Below, one piece after another: positions 54,594 through 61,535 of a stretch of 64,000 nt of DNA. A program made the translations under genes and the position numbers. How positions within the stretch are numbered: position 1 is the stretch's first letter; every line of letters begins with the position of its first letter. The notes under the pieces are model-generated. The model had not been told where the DNA came from and made no database searches. It was given only the letters and a program-made list of their open reading frames with translations. The stretch lies in contig NZ_LIVQ01000008.1 of the NCBI RefSeq assembly GCF_001905445.1, positions 62,001 through 126,000 on the forward strand, in the 5' to 3' direction. Source of the stretch: Streptomyces sp. CB00455 (GTDB lineage Bacteria; Actinomycetota; Actinomycetes; Streptomycetales; Streptomycetaceae).

Positions 54594-54699
54594 CGGCAAG
54601 CCGGATTCCGGCCACCTCGGATGGGTGGCCGAAATACACGAGAGCCGAGCACATTCCGTCGGCGGGCTGCGTAGGAATTCAGCCAAAAAAAACTCATCG

Positions 54700-54728
54700 A
54701 GCCCCGCGCGGGGGCCCCGCACGGGGCT
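54700..54728. terminator. GC-rich hairpin downstream of the PPTase gene
   Basis: Inverted repeat AGCCCCG (54700-54706) and CGGGGCT (54722-54728), with more complementary GC between them. An A8 tract at 54684-54692 precedes it, so it would resemble an intrinsic terminator only on the minus strand. On the plus strand it may still end the PPTase transcript. Weak call. Confidence 0.35.
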
Positions 54729-54760
54729 GCCGGAGCAATGGCCGGAACTCGATCACATCG

Positions 54761-54796
54761 TTGGAGGGCCCATCGTGCCCCAGTAGGGTGATCGAC
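54761..54796 (+). promoter_or_regulatory. Promoter for a leaderless HipA-like gene
   Basis: TTGGAG (54761-54766), a 17-bp spacer and TAGGGT (54784-54789, matching TANNNT). The ATG of the next gene starts 7 bp after the -10 box, so the transcript would begin at or next to the start codon. No Shine-Dalgarno sequence precedes that ATG, which agrees with leaderless translation. Confidence 0.6.
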
Positions 54797-55576
54797 ATGC
54801 TGCAAGAAGTAAAAGGAACGCAATATTTGACGGCCCTGCGCGAGGGCGGTTCGCTTCCCGGTATCGTCGAGGCCGATAATGACGGTACTTATGTCGTGAA
54901 GTTCCGGGGAGCCGGCCAGGGAAGCGCGGCCCTCGTCGCCGAGATCGTGGTCGGCGAGCTCGGCCGGCACCTGGGCATCCGGGTCCCCGACCTGGTCCTC
55001 CTCGACGTGGACGTCGAACTGGCCCGCCGCGAGCCGGACCAGGAGGTGCAACAGCTCCTCCAGGCCAGTACCGGCCCCAATCTGGCCATGGACTTCCTGC
55101 CCGGCTCGGTCGGCTACGACGGAATCGCCTGGCGGGCGCCGGCGGAGGAGGCCGCCCGCATCTACTGGCTGGACGCCCTGACGGCCAATGTCGACCGCAC
55201 CTGGTCCAACCCCAACCTCCTCATCTGGCACCGCCAGTTGTGGGCGATCGACCACGGTGCGGCGCTGATCTTCCAGCACTCGTGGCCGTCGGTGGAGGGC
55301 TGGGCCGACCGGGACTACGGATTGGGCTCCCACGTCCTGTCCGAGCGGGTCTCCACGCTGGCGCCCCCGGTCCTCGACGCCCTCGACGCCGAGCTGGCCG
55401 CCCTCGTGACGCCGCAGGCGCTGGAGCGGATCCTCGGACTCGTGCCCGACGATTTCCTGGTCACCATGAACTCGGCGAACGGCGCGGATCCGCAAACCCT
55501 GCGCGAACGCTACTGCGAATACCTGCTGGCCCGTCTCGCGGGCCGGCGCGCCTGGTGGCCGGAGGCGGCGGCATGA
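54797..55576 (+). CDS. HipA-like kinase family protein
   Basis: 259 aa. Similar to the compact HipA-family kinases found in many actinomycetes rather than to full-length E. coli HipA (about 440 aa). A nucleotide-binding-like beta region is at residues 30-60 (YVVKFRGAGQG, with the Lys). The catalytic part is ALTANVDRTWSNPNLL and AIDHGAAL, with Asp and Asn in the HipA-type catalytic loop and the metal-binding Asp. ATG 54797 fits the promoter spacing, and no RBS is seen. Its stop overlaps the start of the DUF3037 gene (ATGA), so the two are co-translated. The substrate is unknown. There is no obvious role in polyketide assembly, and it may be a resident gene pair beside the cluster. Confidence 0.8.
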   Translation: MLQEVKGTQYLTALREGGSLPGIVEADNDGTYVVKFRGAGQGSAALVAEIVVGELGRHLGIRVPDLVLLDVDVELARREPDQEVQQLLQASTGPNLAMDFLPGSVGYDGIAWRAPAEEAARIYWLDALTANVDRTWSNPNLLIWHRQLWAIDHGAALIFQHSWPSVEGWADRDYGLGSHVLSERVSTLAPPVLDALDAELAALVTPQALERILGLVPDDFLVTMNSANGADPQTLRERYCEYLLARLAGRRAWWPEAAA

Positions 55577-55968
55577 GCACTCACCTCTCCCCCTCCCTCG
55601 GTTTCGACTACGCGCTGCTGCAAGCCGTTCCCCGCGTGGACCGCGGAGAGCGGATCAACGTCGGCGCGCTGCTCTACTGCAAGCAAGCCGACTTCCTGGC
55701 GGCCGAGATCCACATCGACGCCGCACGCCTGCGCGCCCTGGACCCCGAGGTCGACCTGACCGGTGTCACCGACGCACTCGAAGCGATCCGCGCCATCTGC
55801 GCGGGCGACCCGAAGGCCGGCCAGGCCGGCGCCGGCACGCTGCGCTCGCGGTTCGGCTGGCTGACGGCCCCGCGCAGCGCGGTCGTCCAGACCGGACCGG
55901 TGCACGGCGGCCTCACGGCCGACCCGACGGCCGAACTGGCGCGGCTGATGAACCGTCTGGTGCGCTGA
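55573..55968 (+). CDS. DUF3037 family protein, partner of the HipA-like kinase
   Basis: 131 aa, translationally coupled to the HipA-like gene by a 4-bp overlap. The sequence (DYALLQAVPRVDRGERINVGALLYC near the N-terminus, ERINVG being the family hallmark) fits DUF3037, whose members usually lie next to HipA-like kinases. Biochemical function is unknown. The fixed pairing suggests a regulator, substrate or structural partner. No signal peptide or membrane segment. Confidence 0.8.
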   Translation: MSTHLSPSLGFDYALLQAVPRVDRGERINVGALLYCKQADFLAAEIHIDAARLRALDPEVDLTGVTDALEAIRAICAGDPKAGQAGAGTLRSRFGWLTAPRSAVVQTGPVHGGLTADPTAELARLMNRLVR

Positions 55969-56016
55969 GCGGCCGTCCTCCCGCACCACCGCCCATCCCC
56001 GTGCCGAGGACGCCAC

Positions 56017-56545
56017 ATGCAGGACATCACCGATGCCGTCGTGAGCGGGGAAGGGGTGCGGGAGGACTTCGCCGCGCCCGCCCTCCCCGAGGCCTAGCGG
56101 GCCGTCACCTTGCACGGAACCGAGACGGACCTGTTCGCGGGGCTCACCACCCGCGACAAGGACCCGCGCACGTCGGTGCACCTGGACGAGGTTCCGGTGG
56201 CCGAACTCGCCCCGGGGAGGTCTTGGTGACCGTCATGGCCTCCTCGGTCGACTACAACACCGTCCGGTCGGCCCTCTTCGAACCGCTGCCGACCTTCGGC
56301 TTCCCGGAGCGCTACGGCAGGCTCAGCGAGCTCACCAAGCGCCACGACCTGCCGTACCACGCCCCCCGGGGGTGGTCGCCTCCACCGCGTACCGCCGGCT
56401 GAGGGCCGCAACCTGCACCACGGCAAGGGGGGGGATCCTCGCGCCGGTCCCCGAGGAGTGCCTCGGCGTCCGCGACCCCGAGATGCGCGCCCGGCACCGC
56501 GAGGCCATCAACCGCTTCCGGGTACCGGCACGGGCGTCCGCCTGA
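56017..56545 (+). pseudogene. ccr: Decayed crotonyl-CoA carboxylase/reductase (ccr) remnant
   Basis: An RBS (GAGGA) and ATG open a reading frame like the start of Ccr (MQDITDAVVSGEG...). It hits TAG after ALPEA exactly where Ccr continues RAVT. The Ccr frame goes on (RDKDPRTSVHLDEVPVAELAPG), loses one base near 56217, and continues in another frame (MASSVDYNTV, FEPLPTFGFPERYGRL, KRHDLPYH). After about 56375 the whole catalytic and NADPH-binding centre is missing. The C-terminal end follows directly (PEECLGVRDPEMRARHREAINRFR, stop 56543-56545). So there is a nonsense codon, a frameshift and a deletion of a few hundred codons. Intact Ccr makes ethylmalonyl-CoA, the extender for the elfamycin ethyl branch. 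Family and decay are clear from motifs recalled for Ccr; exact lesion positions are approximate. Confidence 0.85.
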
Positions 56546-56561
56546 CCCCACCGGCTCGGCC

Positions 56562-56602
56562 ACGGGCTGCCACCACGCCTTCGGGCACTGGTGGCAGCCC
56601 GT
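56562..56602 (+). terminator. Strong hairpin terminator after the ccr remnant
   Basis: Perfect 14-bp inverted repeat ACGGGCTGCCACCA / TGGTGGCAGCCCGT (56562-56575 and 56589-56602) with a 13-base loop, 16 bp after the remnant's stop codon. There is no T tract, as is common for Streptomyces terminators. It is intact although the gene is dead. Confidence 0.75.
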
Positions 56603-56640
56603 TCGCATGCGCGTCCCGCTGCGCGACCGTCCCTGCCTGA

Positions 56641-57402
56641 ATGCGTTTCAGATACAGCTCCGCACTGGGATACAGTCTTGTATCTGGGAAGCGCGTCAAG
56701 GAGGCGATCACCATCACCAAGCGACTCACCCGGCAGCAGAGTCGGCAGGTCACCCGCGAGCAGATCCTTCAGTCGGCGGCCGCACTGTTCGCCGGACAAG
56801 GAGTCAGCGGAACCTCGGTGGAACAGATCGTCGAGGCCGCCGGCTACACCCGGGGCGCCTTCTACGGCAACTTCGAGGGCAAGCACGAGCTCGTCCTCGC
56901 CCTGCTCGAACAGCGCACGCAGCACGAGCTGGAAGAGATCCAGGCGATGAGCCGCGAGGCGGCCACCTTCGAGGAAATGCTCGACCACCTCCGCTCCTGG
57001 CACCGCCGGCGCGACGAGAACCTCGCCAGCTGGCTGGCCCTGCGCACCGAACTCTGGCTCTACGGACTGCGCGACCCGGACCTGCTGCCCGTACTGGCGG
57101 ACCGCGAGCGCCGTTCCCGGAAGGCGATCGCCCAGTCGCTGGAGCAGGGCTTCACCGCGCGCGGCGTGACCACGCCGGCCCCCGTGGAGCTGCTGGCCCT
57201 GATCGTGCACGCACTGAACGACGGGCTGTCCATCCAGCGCGTGCTCTCCCCCGCCGACAGCGGAATGGACTCCGTCGTGGACGTGGTGGAGCTCCTGATG
57301 AAGTCCTGGACCGCACTCGCCCGCAGCACCGCAACCGCTGCCGAACCCACCGCGGCACCCACCGCCGAACCCCCGACCGAGAACCTGGAGAAGAACCCAT
57401 GA
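56641..57402 (+). CDS. TetR-family transcriptional repressor of the exporter
   Basis: 253 aa if started at ATG 56641. Residues about 33-80 (REQILQSAAALFAGQGVSGTSV, EAAGYTRGAFYGNFEGK) are a textbook TetR helix-turn-helix; the C-terminal part is ligand-binding-like. The start is doubtful: ATG 56641 has no RBS and lies upstream of the apparent promoter/operator, while AAGGAGG (56698-56704) precedes only in-frame ATC codons (56707 and 56713). A non-canonical ATC start giving about 230 aa is possible. The stop overlaps the MFS start (ATGA), so the two are one operon. The operator just upstream predicts autorepression and efflux control. Confidence 0.92.
   Translation: MRFRYSSALGYSLVSGKRVKEAITITKRLTRQQSRQVTREQILQSAAALFAGQGVSGTSVEQIVEAAGYTRGAFYGNFEGKHELVLALLEQRTQHELEEIQAMSREAATFEEMLDHLRSWHRRRDENLASWLALRTELWLYGLRDPDLLPVLADRERRSRKAIAQSLEQGFTARGVTTPAPVELLALIVHALNDGLSIQRVLSPADSGMDSVVDVVELLMKSWTALARSTATAAEPTAAPTAEPPTENLEKNP
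56651..56684 (+). promoter_or_regulatory. Operator/promoter of the TetR-MFS operon
   Basis: Palindrome GATACA-gtct-TGTATC (56669-56684) with an extra GATACA half-site at 56651-56656, 18 bp upstream. TACAGT (56671) overlaps the palindrome and could be a -10 box, so TetR binding would block transcription. This suggests the regulator represses itself and the exporter until a ligand, possibly the product, binds. Inferred from sequence symmetry and position. Confidence 0.65.
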
Positions 57403-59075
57403 ACAAGGCAGGGCAGGCAGAAAAGCCGGCGACCGCCGGCCCACCTGCCACCCCCGACGCGCCCGAGCCCGACCCGAAGCGGTGGCTCGCGCTGACCGTC
57501 CTGCTGGTCGCCACTTTCATGGACCTGCTCGACGCCAACATCATCACCGTGGCGATCCCGAGCATCCAACGCGACCTCGGCGCCTCGACCGTCGCCATCC
57601 AGGCGATGACGGCCGGCTACACCCTGAGCTTCGCCGTCCTGCTGATCACCGGCGGCCGGCTCGGTGACATCTTCGGCCGCAAGCGGATGTTCCTCATCGG
57701 CGTCAGCGGTTTCGTCCTCGCGTCCGCCATGTGCGCCGCCGCGCCCAGCACCGAATTACTCGTCGTCGCCCGCGCGCTCCAGGGGCTCACCGCCGCGATC
57801 ATGGTGCCCCAGGTGCTCGCGCTCATCCACGTCTCCTTCGCTCCCCAGGAGATCGGCCGCGTCGTCAGCCTCTACGCGAGCATGGTCGGCCTGGCCATCG
57901 TCTCCGGTCCCCTCATCGGCGGCGCCCTGATCAGCTGGAGCCCACTCGACCTCGGCTGGCGCAGCATCTTCGTGGTGAACCTGCCCGTCGGCGTGGTGGC
58001 CCTGATCGGCGCCACGAAGTGGATGCGGGAATCGAGCTCCCCCCACGCGAAGCGCCTGGACATCATCGGCATGCTGCTGGTGATCCTGGGGCTGCTGCTG
58101 CTCATGGTGCCACTGACCCTCGGCCGCGAACTCGACTGGCCGCTCTGGAGCATCGTCTCGCTCGTCGCCGCCGGCCCCGTCCTCGTGCTGTTCGTGGTCT
58201 ACGAACGACACAAGACCCGCAAGGACGGCTCGCCCCTGGTGACGCTGTCCCTGTTCAAGGTCCGCGCGTTCGGCGCCGGCATCGGCGTGCAGCTCCTCTT
58301 CAGCGCCATCCCCGCCGGCTTCTTCCTCAGCTGGACCCTCTACCTCCAGGCCGGCCTCGGCTGGTCGGCGCTGCACACGGGCCTGACGGCGATCCCGTTC
58401 TCCCTGTGCGTGCCGGTCGTCGGCGGTCTCGCCGTCCGCAAGTTCTCCCCGCTCTACGGTCGTTACTGCCTGCTCGCGGGGGCCGTCCTGATGTTCGCGG
58501 GCATCGTCTCCTACGCCTGGGCGGCCGGCCACTTCGGTACGGACATCACCTCCTGGCACGCGGTCCCCTCCATGCTCCTGATCGGCTCCGGCATGGGTCT
58601 GCTCATGCCCCCGCTCACGGCGCTGGTCCTCAGGGAGGTCAAGCCGCAGGAGGCCGGCGCCGCCTCCGGCATCATCAATGCCACCGGCCAGCTCGGCGCC
58701 GCGCTCGGCGTGGCGGTCATCGGCAGCCTCTTCTTCGCGGCGCTCGCGGGCAACGCCGGCCCGCAGGCCGAACGGGTCGCCCCCACCGTGCAGTCGGTGT
58801 CGCCCCAGCAGGCCGCTGACCTCCAGGACTGCGCGACCGAGGCACTCGGCCAGGACGATCTGGCCAAGGTGCCGATCACGTGCTCCGACCTGGTGGAGGG
58901 CGCCGACGGCGGCACCCGGGATACGATCAGTGGCGCGCTCGGCGAGATCCGCGCGAAGACGTTCGTGTCCACCTACAGCGAGACGCTGTACTGGGCGGCC
59001 GGTGGCCTCGTCCCGGTCACCGCCCTCGTGCTGCTCCTGCCGCACCACCGGGTCCGGCGGGAGGAAATGGCCTAG
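57399..59075 (+). CDS. MFS drug exporter, DHA2 (EmrB/QacA) family
   Basis: 558 aa, ATG coupled to the tetR stop. After a hydrophilic N-terminus (1-27), many hydrophobic helices follow, consistent with the 14-TM DHA2 group. Signatures are LDANIITVAIPSIQRDL (TM1), GGRLGDIFGRKRMF (motif A, loop 2-3), RALQGL and GPLIGG (motif C-like). A periplasmic-type loop with two Cys (about 470-510) precedes the last TM. Likely proton-driven efflux of the cluster product (KirT-like) and so part of self-protection, under the adjacent TetR. Codon 120 (57756-57758) is TTA, the rare bldA-dependent leucine codon, so expression may be tied to development. Confidence 0.93.
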   Translation: MNKAGQAEKPATAGPPATPDAPEPDPKRWLALTVLLVATFMDLLDANIITVAIPSIQRDLGASTVAIQAMTAGYTLSFAVLLITGGRLGDIFGRKRMFLIGVSGFVLASAMCAAAPSTELLVVARALQGLTAAIMVPQVLALIHVSFAPQEIGRVVSLYASMVGLAIVSGPLIGGALISWSPLDLGWRSIFVVNLPVGVVALIGATKWMRESSSPHAKRLDIIGMLLVILGLLLLMVPLTLGRELDWPLWSIVSLVAAGPVLVLFVVYERHKTRKDGSPLVTLSLFKVRAFGAGIGVQLLFSAIPAGFFLSWTLYLQAGLGWSALHTGLTAIPFSLCVPVVGGLAVRKFSPLYGRYCLLAGAVLMFAGIVSYAWAAGHFGTDITSWHAVPSMLLIGSGMGLLMPPLTALVLREVKPQEAGAASGIINATGQLGAALGVAVIGSLFFAALAGNAGPQAERVAPTVQSVSPQQAADLQDCATEALGQDDLAKVPITCSDLVEGADGGTRDTISGALGEIRAKTFVSTYSETLYWAAGGLVPVTALVLLLPHHRVRREEMA

Positions 59076-59133
59076 TGCGCGGCGTCTCTGACGAACAGTC
59101 GTACCCGAGAACCAGATCTGGAGACCTCCCCTC

Positions 59134-59469
59134 ATGAGCAGCAGTACGACCTACCAGGTCCTCACCCGGGGCAAGTTCGCGCCCCTCGACGAGGAGCAGC
59201 GCGCGTCGTTGCTCGCCCAGGTCGACGACCACGGCGTGCTCAGCGCCCGGTTCACCGAAGAAGGCACGGTGCACTACGAGCGCGGACTGCACGGGTTCAC
59301 CTTCCGCGTGCTGATCCCCGCGACCGACGACGACACCGAGGAGCTCGTCCTGTCCCAGGCCGAGGAGCTCGCCGTGGCGGCCGTCGCCAAGCTCGGCGCC
59401 GGATGCCTCGACCTCAAGTCGGTGTCCACCGACCTGGCCAGCATCAAGATCAAGCGGAAGGGGCGCTGA
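59134..59469 (+). CDS. Small DUF6204-like protein
   Basis: 111 aa, ATG 59134 with GGAGA about 13 bp upstream. It resembles the small DUF6204 proteins of actinomycetes (RGKFAPLDEEQRASLLAQ, FTEEGTVHYERGLHGFTFR, C-terminal IKIKRKG). Function unknown; soluble, no signal peptide. It lies 58 bp after the exporter gene on the same strand and may be co-transcribed with it. Family assignment is from memory of the pattern. Confidence 0.75.
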   Translation: MSSSTTYQVLTRGKFAPLDEEQRASLLAQVDDHGVLSARFTEEGTVHYERGLHGFTFRVLIPATDDDTEELVLSQAEELAVAAVAKLGAGCLDLKSVSTDLASIKIKRKGR

Positions 59470-59542
59470 CCCGAAGGTCCCGGCCGGTACGGCGCACGGG
59501 CGCCGCGCCCGGCCCGCACCGGCAGGAACGCGGAACACTCTG

Positions 59543-60097
59543 ATGACACCTGACGAATTCACCCTCGCGATGTCCGACCCGACACTGCGCCGCGTCTTCT
59601 CCGCGGTCGCGCTCGGCTCGTCCACCTCGTCCGAGATCCTCACGGCCGCGGGGCTCGACACCCCGGTGGCGGCCAAGGCCATCGGGCAGCTGACCCGGAC
59701 GGGGCTGCTCGTGCCCGAGGGGCGCGGCCGCCTCGTCGTCAACGAAGGCGCCCTGGAGGAGGCGGGGCGGACCGCCGCCCGACGCCGGGAGGAGGAGGCC
59801 GCCGCCGAGCAGCCCGACGCCCGGCTGCGCGACTTCGTACGCGACCGGGTGCTGGTGGGTCTGCCCGAGGAGGCCGACCACGAGGCGCGGCGCACTGTGC
59901 TGCGGCACGTGGGGGAGGCCACCTTCACCCCGGGCGAGGAGTACGACGAGCGCACGGTGACGGAGCGTCTGGAGCCGTGGTGTGAGAGCGGTGTCCTGGA
60001 CGCCGTGTCACTGCGCCGGGCTCTCGTCGACCTCGGGGTGCTGCGCCGGGAGTCGGGGCTGTACGGCCTCACCGCCGCTCCGGTCACCGCCGCCTGA
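59543..60097 (+). CDS. DUF2087-domain protein with N-terminal helix-turn-helix
   Basis: 184 aa. The N-terminal half (residues 8-70, SSEILTAAGLDTPVAAKAIGQL) looks like a winged-helix/ArsR-type DNA-binding fold. The C-terminal part (GEEYDERTVTERLEPW, then SLRRALVDLGVLRR) fits DUF2087, often found in small HTH regulators. A target is not evident. It is the last plus-strand gene before the convergent terminator; upstream spacing is 73 bp and the RBS is weak. Probably an accessory regulator, not clearly part of biosynthesis. Confidence 0.75.
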   Translation: MTPDEFTLAMSDPTLRRVFSAVALGSSTSSEILTAAGLDTPVAAKAIGQLTRTGLLVPEGRGRLVVNEGALEEAGRTAARRREEEAAAEQPDARLRDFVRDRVLVGLPEEADHEARRTVLRHVGEATFTPGEEYDERTVTERLEPWCESGVLDAVSLRRALVDLGVLRRESGLYGLTAAPVTAA

Positions 60098-60099
60098 CA

Positions 60100-60137
60100 C
60101 CGATGGGCCCCCGTCCGGCTGGACGGGGGCCCATCGG
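60100..60137. terminator. Bidirectional terminator between convergent genes
   Basis: Perfect 17-bp inverted repeat CCGATGGGCCCCCGTCC / GGACGGGGGCCCATCGG with a GGCT loop. It lies 2 bp after the DUF2087 stop and 14 bp from the stop of the convergent acyltransferase gene, so it can end transcripts from both sides. Confidence 0.88.
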
Positions 60138-60151
60138 TCTGCGCTCGTCTC

Positions 60152-61501
60152 CTAGGCGGGGGTGGCCGGGCCCGCCGCCACGGGTGCCGGCCGGGGCCGG
60201 CGTACAGCCTCCAGTACGGCGGCCTGGTACGGCGTGAGGGGGCTCGCCCGCTCCTGCGGAAACAGCGCGGCCCAGTTCGGCTCCCGCCCGCAGGCGTACA
60301 GGGTCCCGAGCGAGACGAGCATGGAGCGGACCTCGGCCCGCCGTCTGCCGGAGGGCAGCAGCCATCCCTGCCGTTCCTCGTGTTCGAGGGTCTGGCGCAC
60401 CGGGCTCAGCAGTACCGGATGGGCGCTGACCTCGAGGAACACCTCGTGTCCGGCGGCGCCCAGATGCTCCACCGCGGCCGCGAACCGTACCGGTTCCCGC
60501 AAGTTGCGCATCCAGTACGCGGCTCCGAGCCCGGCACCCTGCACCGGTTCGGCCGTCACGGTCGAGTACATCGGCAGGCGGGTAGGGGCCGGCTCCAGGG
60601 TGTGCAGGGCGGCGTACAGGTCCTCGCGCAGCTCCTCCACGTAGTGGCTGTGCGAGGCGACCGTCCCCTTGATCACCCGGCAGTAGACGTCCCGTGCCTC
60701 CAGCTCGCCGACGAGCGCGGCGAGCGAGTGCGAGTCGCCCGCCAGGACGGTGGAGCGGGGGCTGTTCTCCCCCGCGACGCTGATCCCGCCGCCGCTGGCC
60801 TCGGCCACCGCCCGCGCCTCGGCGGGTGAGAGTTCCGTCGTGGCCAGCGCTCCCTTGCCGGAGATCCGGCGCAGCAGCGCGCTGCGCCGGCAGGCGACCA
60901 TCAAGGCTTCGCGCAGGGTCAGTCCGCCGGCCGTGTGGGCAGCGGCGATCTCCCCCATGCTGTGCCCGACGACCGCGTCGGGCGTGATCCCCCAGCTGCG
61001 CCAGAGCGCCGTCAGGGCGATCTGCAAGGAGACCATCGTCGGCTGGAGGACGTCCAGTTCGTCCAGCCGGGCCTCGTCGGCCGGCAGCTTCAGCTGCTCG
61101 ACGACGGAGAAGCCGGCGAACTCGAGCACCAGTCGGTCGCAGTGGTGCATGACCTCGCGGAACACCGTTTGCTGTGCGAGGAGTTCGCGGCCCATCCCGT
61201 ACCACTGGGCCCCCTGTCCCGCGAAGACGAACACCAGCCCGGGGCGGCGGGCCGTGACCTCCGCCGGGACCCGCCCCGCCTCGCCCGCGCAGGCCTCTTC
61301 GAGCTGCCTGCGCAGGTCGTCGTACGAGTCGACGGCGAACGCGATCCGGTGGGCGCCGGTCGTGTCCGTCGCCGCCTCGTGGCAGTACCGGGCGAGCGAG
61401 GGCAGGTCGCGTCCGGCACGGATCCTGTCGATGTGGGCGTACAGCAGGACCTGCAGCAGGTCCTCGGTGCCGGCTGCGACGGCGAACAGCCGTGGACTCA
61501 T
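60152..61501 (-). CDS. Discrete (trans-acting) acyltransferase for the AT-less PKS
   Basis: 449 aa, ATG preceded by GGGGGAGG. It loads an extender unit from CoA onto ACPs of AT-less modules. The AT core runs from FVFAGQGAQW (about 91) through the nucleophile GHSMGEIAAA (Ser near 180) to the selectivity motif VASH. VASH is neither HAFH (malonyl) nor YASH (methylmalonyl), which suggests an unusual extender. KirCII of kirromycin is a single-domain AT of about this size that selects ethylmalonyl-CoA, and module 5 (last of gene B) is the module expected to need it. The first 85 residues look like a KS-AT linker and the end (NWAALFPQE) like a post-AT linker, suggesting excision from a cis-AT module. 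It is the last gene of a four-gene minus-strand operon. A separate malonyl AT must lie elsewhere. Confidence 0.92.
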   Translation of the reverse strand: MSPRLFAVAAGTEDLLQVLLYAHIDRIRAGRDLPSLARYCHEAATDTTGAHRIAFAVDSYDDLRRQLEEACAGEAGRVPAEVTARRPGLVFVFAGQGAQWYGMGRELLAQQTVFREVMHHCDRLVLEFAGFSVVEQLKLPADEARLDELDVLQPTMVSLQIALTALWRSWGITPDAVVGHSMGEIAAAHTAGGLTLREALMVACRRSALLRRISGKGALATTELSPAEARAVAEASGGGISVAGENSPRSTVLAGDSHSLAALVGELEARDVYCRVIKGTVASHSHYVEELREDLYAALHTLEPAPTRLPMYSTVTAEPVQGAGLGAAYWMRNLREPVRFAAAVEHLGAAGHEVFLEVSAHPVLLSPVRQTLEHEERQGWLLPSGRRRAEVRSMLVSLGTLYACGREPNWAALFPQERASPLTPYQAAVLEAVRRPRPAPVAAGPATPA

Positions 61502-61535
61502 GCCTCCCCCTTTCGGTTGCGGCCCGGGCGGCGGG

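Noticed and set aside
55240..55790. Plus-strand frame extending the DUF3037 gene upstream to 55240
   Set aside because: The extension overlaps the catalytic part of the HipA-like kinase in another frame. ATG 55573 with the ATGA overlap is the natural start.
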